64,000 nucleotides of DNA from assembly GCF_003713065.1 (NCBI RefSeq), contig NZ_CP033433.1:2453001-2517000 (forward strand), read 5' to 3'. This document shows positions 34,870 through 44,135 of the stretch, one piece after another; within the stretch, counting starts at the first letter, position 1, and the number at the start of each line of letters is the position of its first letter. The position numbers were made by a program, and so were the translations under genes. Source of the DNA: Cohnella candidum (GTDB taxonomy: Bacteria; Bacillota; Bacilli; Paenibacillales; Paenibacillaceae). The notes below the pieces were generated by a model. The model had not been told where the DNA came from. It saw only the letters and a program-made list of their open reading frames with translations, and searched no databases.

Positions 34870-37314
34870 CTATGACCAGAGCGAACTCGGACGGACCTTC
34901 TCGCCCCAAGCTTTCAGCTTGTCCAGCGGCCAATCCGGGAACGTGGCGGCTTCGGCTTGCCGCACCATGCGGCCGTAACGCTCCGACTCCTCCAGCTTCC
35001 GGCGCGGCGGCTGTTCGACGATCGAACGCTCCGCACCGCGCGAGCGGATAAATCCGAGCTCTTCGAACACTTCCTGGACCAATCGCACGGAAGAGAGCGA
35101 CAATCCCGTCCGATCCGCCGCCTGGCGAAGGAATCCTTCGGGGCCGTCAATCCAGGTTCCGCGCTCCCGAAGAAGCGCGTAAACGCGAGCGAAGTCGCTG
35201 CGGTCCAGAACGGCGGGAGAATCCCTGTGCGCACCGCCGTCGTACAAATATACGATTTCCCATCCTGGTCCTTGCGCCAGAACGCGGGCGAGAATCCCGA
35301 TATCCGATTCGTTGTCGGGCAAACCCGCCAATACGAGCCGTCGGCGGGGAACCGCCGTTTCGCGACGTGGCGGGGCGGCTTCCGCGGCCGCGGCCGTTTC
35401 CCTCACGGCGGATTCGCCGTCGCCGGCGGCCGCCATGTCCGCGTATGTACAGATGGTCGCGTTCGATTGCGCCTGCAACGCTGCCGAAACCTCACCGGCT
35501 AATCGTGCGGTAGAGCACAGAACATGCAAGGTTCCCTCGAATGCCGCGCCCCATTGGGCGATTTCCTGCCACCGTCCGCGCGCCTGCCTCCGGTCCACCC
35601 AATGCAGCTCGCCGCATCGGAGATCCTGAACCGTGAATTGCACCTTCCGGGCGCCGTTCCACTCGTTCACCGACAACTCGCCGAGAACGTCGACTTTGCG
35701 TCCGGCTTCCAGCCGCTCCGCCAACTCGCCCATGCCAAATCCTACGGCTTCCAGCGCAAGGTGCTCATGGCCGAGCTTCAGACGGATGTGCTTGTTATCT
35801 TTGCCCATCGTCCGGCTTTCCCGGATGACGACGCCCTGCAGCATCAACCGCGGGGTCGGATGCCCGTTGCCGAACGGCTCCAACCGGGCCAAAGCATCGG
35901 CTGCCGCAAGCGTCGTCTCGGTCAGCGTACACATGAGATCCGCCTTCTTCTTGGGCAGCCAGTCTTCCGGCAGCAGCCGCTCTTCCGCCAAACGATGCAG
36001 CTTCTCTTCCAATTCGCCGATGCGGCTGACGTAAAGCGTCATGCCCGCGGCGGCTTGGTGGCCGCCGTAGTGCTCCATAAGCTCCGCGCAATCCGTCAGC
36101 GCCGCATACAGGTCAAAACCGTCGATCGAGCGCGCCGAGCCTTTGCATTTTCCGGTTTCCGGATCCTCCGCCAAGATAACAGCCGGCCGATAGTGCCGTT
36201 CAACCAACTTGGACGCGACCAAACCGGCGATTCCCGCGTTCCAACCGGCACGGGACAGCACGATCACGTTCGGTCCGTCGCCGCCGTACTCCCGTTTCCG
36301 CTGCTGCCAAAGCTCTTCGGCTTCCAGTACAGTCGCGTCCACCAGCTTCTGCCGTTCCGCGTTCAGCCGGTCCAAATCGCGCGCCAAACGTTCCGCTTCC
36401 GCCGCATCGCTTGTCGTCAGCAGCGCAACCGCAGCGTCCGCGCGTTCCAACCGCCCCCCCGCGTTCAGCCGCGGCGCCAGCGCGAAACCAATCTTGCCGC
36501 TCGTCAGCTCGGACGGCTGCGTGCCGCAAGCCGAGGCGAGCGCCCGAATGCCGACGACGGGCTGCGTGCGCATCCGCTCCAGCCCCATTTTCACGATGAC
36601 CCGGTTTTCCCCGATCAGCGGCATCAAATCGGCGACCGTGCCGATCGCGGCCAAATCGGCCAGCTCCTCCGGAACGCGCCCGAGCAGCACCTGGGCCAGC
36701 TTGAAGGCGACACCGGCTCCGCATAAGCCTTTGAAAGGATACGGGCAGCCCGGCTGCTTCGGGTTCACGAGCGCGACCGCTTCCGGCAAAACCGCCGGAG
36801 GCTCGTGGTGGTCCGTCACGACGACGTCCAAGCCCCGTTCCCTGGCGTGCGCGATTTGCTCCACGGCGCTGATTCCGTTGTCGACGGTAATGATCAGCGA
36901 GACGCCGGCATCGGCGGCCGCGTCCACGGCTTTCAGATTCAAACCGTAGCCTTCCAGGCTTCTATGCGGGATGTAAGTGTCGAAGTCCGCACCGAGCGAC
37001 GTCAGCAGACGGATCATCAGCGACGTCGACGTAACGCCGTCCGCGTCGTAATCGCCGTACACGCGGATGCGCTCTCCGGAGGCGACGGCCCGGCGGATCC
37101 GTTCCGCCGCTTCGGCCATCCCTTTCATGAGAAGCGGGTCATGCAAATCTTCGCCATCCGCCGGGCGGAAGAAGAACGCCGCTTCCTCCTCGGACCATCC
37201 CCGCGACAGGAGCACGCGGGCAACAAGCGGCGGGATGCCGAGCTTCTCGGACCACTCCGCCGCCAGCCGTTCGTCCGTTTGTTTCCATTCCCACCGATAA
37301 CGGGCTGGGATCAT
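34870..37314 (-). CDS. recJ: Single-stranded-DNA-specific exonuclease RecJ
   Basis: An 814-residue 5-prime to 3-prime exonuclease for recombination and mismatch repair. The DHH motifs VYGDYDADGVTS (85-96) and VVTDHHEPP, the DHHA1 motif EHYGGHQAAAGMTL and the OB-fold are present. About 250 extra C-terminal residues (from about 565), with an Ala-rich insert AAAGDGESAVRETAAAAEAA, form the Firmicute-specific extension. GGGAGTG precedes the ATG. Confidence 0.96.
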   Translation of the reverse strand: MIPARYRWEWKQTDERLAAEWSEKLGIPPLVARVLLSRGWSEEEAAFFFRPADGEDLHDPLLMKGMAEAAERIRRAVASGERIRVYGDYDADGVTSTSLMIRLLTSLGADFDTYIPHRSLEGYGLNLKAVDAAADAGVSLIITVDNGISAVEQIAHARERGLDVVVTDHHEPPAVLPEAVALVNPKQPGCPYPFKGLCGAGVAFKLAQVLLGRVPEELADLAAIGTVADLMPLIGENRVIVKMGLERMRTQPVVGIRALASACGTQPSELTSGKIGFALAPRLNAGGRLERADAAVALLTTSDAAEAERLARDLDRLNAERQKLVDATVLEAEELWQQRKREYGGDGPNVIVLSRAGWNAGIAGLVASKLVERHYRPAVILAEDPETGKCKGSARSIDGFDLYAALTDCAELMEHYGGHQAAAGMTLYVSRIGELEEKLHRLAEERLLPEDWLPKKKADLMCTLTETTLAAADALARLEPFGNGHPTPRLMLQGVVIRESRTMGKDNKHIRLKLGHEHLALEAVGFGMGELAERLEAGRKVDVLGELSVNEWNGARKVQFTVQDLRCGELHWVDRRQARGRWQEIAQWGAAFEGTLHVLCSTARLAGEVSAALQAQSNATICTYADMAAAGDGESAVRETAAAAEAAPPRRETAVPRRRLVLAGLPDNESDIGILARVLAQGPGWEIVYLYDGGAHRDSPAVLDRSDFARVYALLRERGTWIDGPEGFLRQAADRTGLSLSSVRLVQEVFEELGFIRSRGAERSIVEQPPRRKLEESERYGRMVRQAEAATFPDWPLDKLKAWGEKVRPSSLWS

Positions 37315-37331
37315 AACGTTTCACTCCCTTG

Positions 37332-37360
37332 AAAAAAGAACCGCCGCCTTGCGGCGGCGG
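37332..37360 (-). terminator. Terminator of the CDF transporter gene
   Basis: CCGCCGCC (37341-37348) and GGCGGCGG (37353-37360) around TTGC, followed on the minus strand by TTCTTTTTTC. Confidence 0.85.
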
Positions 37361-37388
37361 ATTTGAAAGACCAGGCCCGGAGATGCCT

Positions 37389-38315
37389 TCACTGCAGCAG
37401 CGAGGTCCACTCTTCGTCCTGATGGTTTGATTTGTAAGGATAACCCGGATCGTAGGGCTGTACGTGAATGGAAGCTTCCGCGACGTGCAGGAAACGCTTG
37501 GTGAGATGTCTCCTCACCCGCTGGGCGATGTCATGGCCTTCCGCCACGCTGATGCGGGGGTTCACCCGAATAACGGCGTCCACGACGAGGTAGTGGCCTT
37601 GTTCCCGAGTACGGACTTCGTCTACCGACACGACCCCGTCAATCTGCTGAACGGCGTCGAGCAGCATTTGCACGTCGACGTCGTTATGCGCCGTCTGTCC
37701 GTTGGCCTTCAACACGCCGGTCGTCAGCCGGAAACCCATTCGCAGCACGAAGGCGGAAACGACCAGCCCCGCCGCGGGATCGAGCACATACAGCACGGGC
37801 ATTTCCAGCATGTCGCCCGCCATAGCGGCGGACGTTCCGACAAGCGCAGTCATCGAAGCGAAAATATCGGAGCGGTTCTCGGGCCGATCCGGCCGAATGC
37901 CGAGAGCCGCGTCGCTTTTCCGCTTGTACCGCACCAAACCTTCCCGGACGGCCATGCCCGCGGCGATCGCGGCGACGGCTCCCCAGCCGGGCGCCTTGTC
38001 CGGGCCTTCCGCGACGGCTTTGACCGACGAGATTCCGATCTCAAGCCCGGCCACCAGAAGAATGGCGGACAAGACGATCGAGGCCACCGACTCGGCGTGC
38101 TGGGAATGGATCGGCTTTTTGCGGCCTCCCCGCCAACCCAAGTAGGTCGTGTACGAGCCTGCGCAATCGGCCGCCGACTGGGCGGCGTCGGCGATGAGCG
38201 CTTTACTGCCCGTCAGCCAACCGGCCGCTCCTTTGAATAACGTTAACCCGAGCAGCCCGAATACGGAAACGAGAGTCCCGCGTTCCGCGGTAACGGCCCG
38301 ATTCGCCAACTTCAC
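37389..38315 (-). CDS. Cation diffusion facilitator family transporter with altered metal site
   Basis: A 308-residue CDF protein with about six membrane segments and a C-terminal cytosolic domain (VQMLLDAVQQIDGVVSVDEVRTREQGHYLVVD). CDF proteins export divalent metals by proton exchange. The TM2 site usually reads H/DxxxD; here it is Q46-S-A-A-D50. The TM5 site usually HxxxD is E146-N-R-S-D150. Zinc-type histidines are therefore absent, so the metal may be another (manganese or iron) or transport may be altered. Start GTG 38315 has AAGGAG eight bases upstream; a GTG three codons earlier sits on that site. Confidence 0.85.
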   Translation of the reverse strand: MKLANRAVTAERGTLVSVFGLLGLTLFKGAAGWLTGSKALIADAAQSAADCAGSYTTYLGWRGGRKKPIHSQHAESVASIVLSAILLVAGLEIGISSVKAVAEGPDKAPGWGAVAAIAAGMAVREGLVRYKRKSDAALGIRPDRPENRSDIFASMTALVGTSAAMAGDMLEMPVLYVLDPAAGLVVSAFVLRMGFRLTTGVLKANGQTAHNDVDVQMLLDAVQQIDGVVSVDEVRTREQGHYLVVDAVIRVNPRISVAEGHDIAQRVRRHLTKRFLHVAEASIHVQPYDPGYPYKSNHQDEEWTSLLQ

Positions 38316-38387
38316 TAGAGCCACTCCTTCGCGAGTCCGAACGAACCGCTTCGGACTCGAATCATCTTAGGACGAACCTTTCCGATA

Positions 38388-39305
38388 TTACGAAGCGCTT
38401 GGCGCTTTGGCCGTCTTCTTATTCGGCACCGATTTGCCCCGCAGCAGCAGCCACAACGGGCTGGCGATGAAAATCGAGGAATAGGCGCCGCTGAGCAAGC
38501 CGATGATCATGGCGAGCGAGAACAAGCGGATCGATTCGCTTCCGAAGATGAACAGGGCGGCCGCAGCCAGCAATACCGTAATGACGGTATTAATCGAGCG
38601 CGTCAGCGTCTGCCAGATGCTTCGGTTGACAAGCAATGCCACATCGGCAGGCGTCTTCAGTTTGGCGAAACGAAGGTTTTCGCGGATCCGGTCGAAAATG
38701 ACGACCGTATCGTTCGTGGAGTAACCGATGATCGTCAGTACGGCCACGATGAACGGCAGGTTGACCTGCCAGCGGAAAATCGAGAACAAGCTGATGACGA
38801 TGAACGCGTCGTGCAGCAGGGCGATGACCGCCGCCACCGCGAACCGCCATTCGAAACGGATCGTGATGTACAAGATGATGCCGAGGCTCGCGACCGCCAT
38901 GCCGATCAGCGCGTTTCGCTGCTGCTCTTTGGCGATGTCGGCGTCCACGATGTTCACCTCGTACGAGGCTTTATCGTCCAATTGCTTGCTGAAATCCGTT
39001 TTAAACTGCTTTTCCTGCTGTTCGTTAAGCGGATCCTTGAAGCGGATCGACAACCGGTTGGACGATGTCGTCAGCGAGTGGTCGCCGAAAGAATGTTCGC
39101 TCAGGAATTTTTCCGTCGTCTCTTTATCGATCGGCTTGGAGATCGAGATGTCGACGGACGTTCCGGAGCGGAAATCGATGCCGTAGTTCAGACCGAAAAC
39201 CGACAGGAAAAGGATCCCGAGAAGCGTGATGGCGATCGAGAAAATGAAAAACGGCTTGCTCGCCTTTACGAAGTTAAATTTCTTTTCATCATATTCAGAG
39301 CGCAC
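38388..39305 (-). CDS. secF: Protein translocase subunit SecF
   Basis: A 305-residue membrane protein of the SecDF complex, which uses the proton gradient to complete Sec-dependent export. The first segment leads to GLNYGIDFRSGTSVDI, and the RND-type core contains IRFEWRFAVAAVIALLHD and IIGYSTNDTVVIFDRIREN. GTG 39305 has AAGGAGA nine bases upstream and overlaps the secD end by 11 bp. Many Bacillus species have a fused secDF; here the genes are separate. Confidence 0.96.
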   Translation of the reverse strand: MRSEYDEKKFNFVKASKPFFIFSIAITLLGILFLSVFGLNYGIDFRSGTSVDISISKPIDKETTEKFLSEHSFGDHSLTTSSNRLSIRFKDPLNEQQEKQFKTDFSKQLDDKASYEVNIVDADIAKEQQRNALIGMAVASLGIILYITIRFEWRFAVAAVIALLHDAFIVISLFSIFRWQVNLPFIVAVLTIIGYSTNDTVVIFDRIRENLRFAKLKTPADVALLVNRSIWQTLTRSINTVITVLLAAAALFIFGSESIRLFSLAMIIGLLSGAYSSIFIASPLWLLLRGKSVPNKKTAKAPSAS

Positions 39306-40557
39306 GGATTTCACTCTCCTTCACGCCGTAGTAACCCAGCTTCGTGAAGCGTCCGCTTTGAATGAGCAGATGCAGCAGAAAACGCGGGAAGAAGACGTTG
39401 GTGACGATGTTGATGACGATGCTCCAGATCAGCACGATCGCGAAGCCTTTGACCGAGCCTTGGCCCAAGAAATAGAGCACGGCGCCGGCGATTATGTTCG
39501 TGATGTGCGCGTCGATAACGGTACGGAAGCTGTTTTTCGCTCCCGCGCGGAGCGAGGAGCTGAGCGTTTTGCCGCTGCGCAGCTCATCCTTGATCCGTTC
39601 GGCCGTAATGATGTTGGAGTCGACCGCGATGCCGATCCCCAAAATGAAGGCCGCGATGCCCGGCAGCGTCAACGTGGCGCCCATGAGCCAGAATACGCCC
39701 AGCAGCATCCATACGTAAGCGATCAAGCAAATGCTCGCTACGACGCCCGGAATCCGGTAGAAGCCGATCATGAACACGAGAATCAGCACGGACGCGATTC
39801 CGCCGGCAAGCAGCGTGTCGTTCAGCGACTTCTGACCCAGGGTCGCGCCGACGCTTTGCGTGTATTTCTCCGTCAGCTTAAGCGGCAGGGCGCCGAGGTT
39901 GATGACCTCGGCCAGCTTGTCCGCCGAGGCTTTGTCCGGCTGTCCCGTGATCTGAGCGGAACCGTCGGTCAATTCTTGCTGTACCGTCGGATCGGACAGG
40001 AAGGTGTCATCCAGATAAATGGCAAGCGGTTTTTGGATCAACCGTTTGGTGATTTCGGCAAATTTCTTCTTGTCCTTCACTTGGATGCTGATGATCGGAT
40101 GCATGAGCTGGTCGTAGGAAACCTTGGCGGCGTTTTCAACGAAATCGCTGCCTACCAGTTCGACTTTGCAATATCCTCTGTCGGCTTTCGTATCCGCCGG
40201 ACAGCCGTAAGCGCTCCGGAATTGGAGGTCCGCCGGTTTTTTGATCAGGTCGCGGAGCTTGTCCTGGTCGGCTACGCCGGCGATTTTGATGCGGATCCGG
40301 TTTTTGCCTTCCGTCGTTACTTCCGGCTCGCCGACGCCGTTCTGGTTTACGCGTTTTTCCAAGCTGACCGCCGTTTGGTTCAGCGATTCCTTGGTTACGA
40401 CGCCCCCCGCCGTCAGTGGCTGAGCCTCATACAAAATCTCGAAGCCGCCTTTCAAATCAAGCCCGAGCTTCGTCTTGTCGAGCAATCCGGGAGTCGTTGC
40501 AGCCATTATCCCGAACGTCACGACGACGACGAGCACGAAAGCCAGCAGTCGCTTCAT
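39295..40557 (-). CDS. secD: Protein translocase subunit SecD
   Basis: A 420-residue partner of SecF. The signature LGLDLKGGFEILYEA after TM1, the large extracytoplasmic P1 region (including a Cys pair, YGCPADTKADRGYCKVEL) and the C-terminal membrane bundle AAFILGIGIAVDSNIITAERIKDEL are present. It is transcribed before secF and shares an 11-bp overlap. Shorter than the Escherichia coli protein, as usual for Firmicutes. Confidence 0.96.
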   Translation of the reverse strand: MKRLLAFVLVVVVTFGIMAATTPGLLDKTKLGLDLKGGFEILYEAQPLTAGGVVTKESLNQTAVSLEKRVNQNGVGEPEVTTEGKNRIRIKIAGVADQDKLRDLIKKPADLQFRSAYGCPADTKADRGYCKVELVGSDFVENAAKVSYDQLMHPIISIQVKDKKKFAEITKRLIQKPLAIYLDDTFLSDPTVQQELTDGSAQITGQPDKASADKLAEVINLGALPLKLTEKYTQSVGATLGQKSLNDTLLAGGIASVLILVFMIGFYRIPGVVASICLIAYVWMLLGVFWLMGATLTLPGIAAFILGIGIAVDSNIITAERIKDELRSGKTLSSSLRAGAKNSFRTVIDAHITNIIAGAVLYFLGQGSVKGFAIVLIWSIVINIVTNVFFPRFLLHLLIQSGRFTKLGYYGVKESEIRAL

Positions 40558-40729
40558 CCTTGTTGCCGTCCCCTTTCGATTCTCAATGTTCCTATTATAA
40601 CTACCTGCTCAAATGGAAGTCAATTTGTCGAAAATGGTAGAAAGCCGCGGCGCGACGCCCTTTAAAGCGCCCGTCCAACGCCAAAAAACGGGACCCCGCG
40701 CGTCGCGGAAATCCCGTCCCGTATCCCGT

Positions 40730-41026
40730 TCAGAAGCGGGTATCGCCCCTGTACATGTTCAAAGTGATGAAGTTCATGAATTGCGTGACCTTGAGGGACA
40801 AAATGTCATTGACGACCTGGTACAGCGGCGGAGTCCCTTTCTTGTGGTACTTGTCGCTGACGCATTCCCATACGTCGGCCCCGGTGACGCGATCGTATCC
40901 GATCATCCGGAATTCTTCGGCTTTGCTTTCGCAAAGCTGTTCGATCATCTCGTTCATTTGCTCGTCTTCGGCGTCCAATCGTTCGTTCGCTTCGAGGGAT
41001 TCCTTGCCGACTCCCGTATTTTCCAT
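40730..41026 (-). CDS. comN: Post-transcriptional regulator ComN
   Basis: A 98-residue acidic protein of the ComN/YrzD family, which in Bacillus subtilis (also 98 aa) controls comE mRNA and localises near the division site. It sits between spoVB and secDF in both species. ATG 41026 follows GGAGGGG. The C-terminal KKGTPPLYQVVNDILSLKVTQFMNFITLNMYRG is the most family-like part. Confidence 0.85.
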   Translation of the reverse strand: MENTGVGKESLEANERLDAEDEQMNEMIEQLCESKAEEFRMIGYDRVTGADVWECVSDKYHKKGTPPLYQVVNDILSLKVTQFMNFITLNMYRGDTRF

Positions 41027-41161
41027 GCGTTTCCCCTCCTTATCGCCATCCGCCGCGCCGATGCACCGCAGCTTTAATTCATTCTCCACGGAAGCCCCGA
41101 AATCCTGCCGATCGTCCGAAATTACGGCGCCAACGGCTGGCATGAACCCGGACAACCCCGG

Positions 41162-41169
41162 CATACAAT
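41162..41169 (+). promoter_or_regulatory. Possible sigma-E -10 box of spoVB
   Basis: CATACAAT, 30 bp before the spoVB start, equals the sigma-E -10 consensus. The -35 region (GCATGAAC) matches only partly. Mother-cell sigma-E control is known for spoVB in Bacillus subtilis. Confidence 0.45.
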
Positions 41170-41199
41170 GGATTTAACCGACCGTAGGAGGGACGCCTC

Positions 41200-42768
41200 G
41201 TGTCCGTTCGTAAACAATCCTTCATTCAAGGCGCCATGATCCTGCTGGCCGCGGGCCTGGTCAACCGGCTGCTCGGGTTCGTCCCCCGTATCGTGCTGCC
41301 CCGGATGATCGGAGCGGAAGGCGTCGGGTTGATCCAACTCGTCTATCCATTCATGATCGTGCTGCTGACCGTTATCGCGGGCGGCCTGCCTTTGGCGGTG
41401 GCCAAGCTCGTCGCGGAAGCCGACTCCCGCGACGATCCGGCGGCGATGAAGAAAACCGTTCGCGGCGCGATGACGCTGGCCGTCTCCGCGGGATTGATCG
41501 CTTCTGCGGCCTGCCTCGGACTGGCGGGCTGGATCTCCTCCGAGGTCATGACCGATTCCCGGGTCCATGCCGCTTTCCTGTGCATGATTCCGGTTCTGCC
41601 CCTCGTAGCGGTATCCTCCGTGTGGCGGGGATACTTCCAAGGCAAACAAAATATGATCCCGACCGCCTTCTCCTCCACCACGGAGACGCTCGTCCGGATC
41701 GTCCTGTCTCTCTTGTTCGCGGCGCTGCTCGTGCCGTACGGGTTGGAAGCGGCGGCGGCCGGATCCGTGCTGGGCATGGTCGCCGGAGAGCTCGCCGGGC
41801 TGCTCGTGTTGTGGCAGCAAGTATCGAGCGACCGGGCGGCGGGACGAAAATCCCGTCCTGCATCGGTAGAGCGACAAGCGTCCGCATCGGACCGCGGCGT
41901 ATTCCGAAGCCTTCTCGGCATCGCCATCCCGGTCACGGGAAGCCGGCTGATCGGCTCGTTGTCGTATTTGCTGGAGTCGATCCTGACGGCGCGCAGCCTC
42001 GCCGCCGCCGGCTTGACGGCTGCTGCCGCAACGGCGCAGTATGGGGCGCTTCAAGGGATGGTCATTCCCGTCCTGCTGCTTCCCGGCGCGTTGACTTACT
42101 CCCTCGCGGTCTCGCTCGTCCCTTCCTTGTCCGAAGCGGCCGCCCGGCAAGATTGGGCCACGATCCATAAGCGGCTCCATCAATCCATGCGTCTGGCCGT
42201 CGTCACCGGAGCGCCGTTCATCGTCCTGATGGGACTGCTGGCCGAACCGCTCTGCCAACTGATCTATGGGGACGATTCGATGGCGGGCATGCTCCGCTGG
42301 ATGGCTCCCATCGCCATTTTCCTTTACATGCAAGCTCCGCTTCAAGCCGCCCTGCAGGCATTGGACCGCCCCGGCACCGCCTTGTTCAACACGTTCGCCG
42401 GCGCGGCGGTTAAATTGGCCCTCATCGTCCAGTTGGCGACTCAGCCTCAGCTAGGCATTCTCGGCGCCGTGATCGCCATCGGGGTGAACATGGTCCTGGT
42501 TACGCTGCTGCACTGGATCAGCGTGGCCCGATTAACCGGCTTCAGGCTGAATCCGTTCGATTTTCTCAAAGTCATGACGGCGATGGTCGTGATGAGCGCC
42601 GTGGCGTTATGGATTTGGAACGGACGTTTTCTGCCCGCGGACGGCCTGAATCTGGCCGCGTCTTCGCTGGCGGCCGTCGTCGTGTACCTGATCCTTCTAA
42701 TGGCCATGAGGATGATCGACGGCCACGATGCCGCCCGCATCCCTCTGATCGGCCGGCTGTTCCGGTAA
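41200..42768 (+). CDS. spoVB: Stage V sporulation protein B (MOP-superfamily lipid flippase)
   Basis: A 522-residue polytopic membrane protein of the MurJ/Wzx-like MOP exporter group. SpoVB is needed for spore cortex peptidoglycan synthesis, presumably flipping lipid II in the mother cell. The N terminus QGAMILLAAGLVNRLLGFVPRIVLPRMIG is family-typical. Start GTG with TAGGAGGGAC upstream. Gene order comN-spoVB-DUF421-TIGR04086 matches yrzD-spoVB-yrbG-yrzE of Bacillus subtilis. Confidence 0.94.
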   Translation: MSVRKQSFIQGAMILLAAGLVNRLLGFVPRIVLPRMIGAEGVGLIQLVYPFMIVLLTVIAGGLPLAVAKLVAEADSRDDPAAMKKTVRGAMTLAVSAGLIASAACLGLAGWISSEVMTDSRVHAAFLCMIPVLPLVAVSSVWRGYFQGKQNMIPTAFSSTTETLVRIVLSLLFAALLVPYGLEAAAAGSVLGMVAGELAGLLVLWQQVSSDRAAGRKSRPASVERQASASDRGVFRSLLGIAIPVTGSRLIGSLSYLLESILTARSLAAAGLTAAAATAQYGALQGMVIPVLLLPGALTYSLAVSLVPSLSEAAARQDWATIHKRLHQSMRLAVVTGAPFIVLMGLLAEPLCQLIYGDDSMAGMLRWMAPIAIFLYMQAPLQAALQALDRPGTALFNTFAGAAVKLALIVQLATQPQLGILGAVIAIGVNMVLVTLLHWISVARLTGFRLNPFDFLKVMTAMVVMSAVALWIWNGRFLPADGLNLAASSLAAVVVYLILLMAMRMIDGHDAARIPLIGRLFR

Positions 42769-42776
42769 GCGGCCGC

Positions 42777-43490
42777 TTACTTCTTTCTGTCGACGTAAAA
42801 TCTTCCTTTATGATCGATGCTGCAGAAAAACACCTGCCGGAACTGCTCGATCCCTTGTTCTCGCAGCCTCGTTTTCAGCCAAAACCGGTTTTTCCCGATT
42901 TTTTCCAAGCTGTCGTCCTGCACCTGTCCGTCCAGGATCAAAGGAAGCGGAAGCAGCTCGTAACGGATTTTGGGCGGAGTTTCCGATTTCCCGGGTGAAG
43001 GAGCGCTTACGTTCCTCTGCGTGATACCGGTTTCCTTCGAATTTCGGTCGGTTTTGGGTACCACGGATAGCTTGCCGTTCGCCTCAAGCACCGCGAGTTC
43101 GACGTCCTCCACGTTAATCATTTCATGTTCGCGGAGTTGAGCCATCAAGTCGTCGAGATTGTACCTCTGCTTTCGCATTTCGCTGCGGTTCAGCTTGCCG
43201 CCCCGGATGAGCACGCTCGGAGTCCCGTCGATCCACAGGCGGAATTTGCGGCTTCGGATCGTCAGAAACGCGAAGACGATCTGGATGACGACGAGCAGCG
43301 CAATCGGAGCGATCGCGTACAAAATCGGTTTATCGGTATCTTCTATGATAATGACGGCGATTTCCGCGATCATGATGGAGATGACGAGGTCGAAAACGGA
43401 CAGTTTGCCGATCTCCCGCTTGCCCATCAGCCGAAGCAGGGCGAATACCAAGACGTACATAAGCAACGTGCGAAGCAGAATGGTCGTCAT
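42777..43490 (-). CDS. DUF421 (YetF/YrbG family) membrane protein
   Basis: A 237-residue protein with three N-terminal membrane segments and a cytosolic DUF421 domain carrying the motif RSEMRKQRYNLDDLMAQLREHEM and VEDVELAVLEANGKLSVVPK. A variable basic insert (about 148-180) precedes the end. In Bacillus subtilis the homologue YrbG lies next to spoVB, as here. Related proteins have been tied to spore germination stability, but the mechanism is unknown. Start ATG 43490 is favoured by GGAAGG 11 bases upstream; an ATG seven codons earlier is possible. Confidence 0.86.
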   Translation of the reverse strand: MTTILLRTLLMYVLVFALLRLMGKREIGKLSVFDLVISIMIAEIAVIIIEDTDKPILYAIAPIALLVVIQIVFAFLTIRSRKFRLWIDGTPSVLIRGGKLNRSEMRKQRYNLDDLMAQLREHEMINVEDVELAVLEANGKLSVVPKTDRNSKETGITQRNVSAPSPGKSETPPKIRYELLPLPLILDGQVQDDSLEKIGKNRFWLKTRLREQGIEQFRQVFFCSIDHKGRFYVDRKK

Positions 43491-43646
43491 GCCGCGTCCC
43501 GCCTTCCGCATCCGTAGACTTCGCCGTCCATGCCCGGGAACGGCCTTGCGATTGTAGTTTCACCGCCAGCCGAAAGGGTCATGCATGTACTACGGAGGCT
43601 CGGCCCGCCATAAGATGGTACAAAGCGATCCCAAGGAGTGATGAGC

Positions 43647-44054
43647 ATGAGCCCGTTTACCCGCGTGCTGAAGGTGCGCGTGGCTTCTCCCGTTTTGTCC
43701 GGCCTCATCTGGTCGTGCATTTGGCTTGGAGCCGGAGCTTTGCTTCTGTCGATGATGCTTGCCGGCAGTTCCCTTCGCGAAACGGAGCTGGACCCGTGGG
43801 TGTTCGGCATTCACGGATTCGCGGCGATGGCGGGCGGATTCGTGTCGGCGCGGCGCTCCGGCAGGAGGGGCTGGTACTTCGGTGCGGCGAACGGCGCGTT
43901 GTATACGCTGCTGATCGTTCTCTCCAGCTTTTTGGCGACCGATATCGACTGGTCCATGAAAGTGGCCGTGATGTTCGGCTTGACCGTCCTGACCGGCGCG
44001 TTCGGCGGCATGTTCGGCGTCAATACCGGTTCCTCCACCGGCGGCAAAAGATAA
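43647..44054 (+). CDS. TIGR04086-type four-helix membrane protein (YrzE-like)
   Basis: A 135-residue membrane protein with four predicted helices and Gly-rich packing motifs (GAANGALYTLLIVLSS, GAFGGMFGVN). It matches the YrzE-like family found between yrbG and yajC in Bacillus. ATG 43647 has AAGGAG eight bases upstream; a GTG three codons earlier overlaps that site. Function unknown. Confidence 0.8.
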   Translation: MSPFTRVLKVRVASPVLSGLIWSCIWLGAGALLLSMMLAGSSLRETELDPWVFGIHGFAAMAGGFVSARRSGRRGWYFGAANGALYTLLIVLSSFLATDIDWSMKVAVMFGLTVLTGAFGGMFGVNTGSSTGGKR

Positions 44055-44086
44055 CCGGAGCCCCTTCGGACGGCCCGTTCCGGTTA

Positions 44087-44095
44087 TGGTATACT
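44087..44095 (+). promoter_or_regulatory. Extended -10 promoter before the PAP2 gene
   Basis: TGGTATACT combines a TGn extension with TATACT, about 40 bp before the PAP2 start; no -35 box is obvious. Confidence 0.4.
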
Positions 44096-44135
44096 AAATC
44101 GAACCATCTACTTCGCCGTAACCGGGGGCCCCTCG

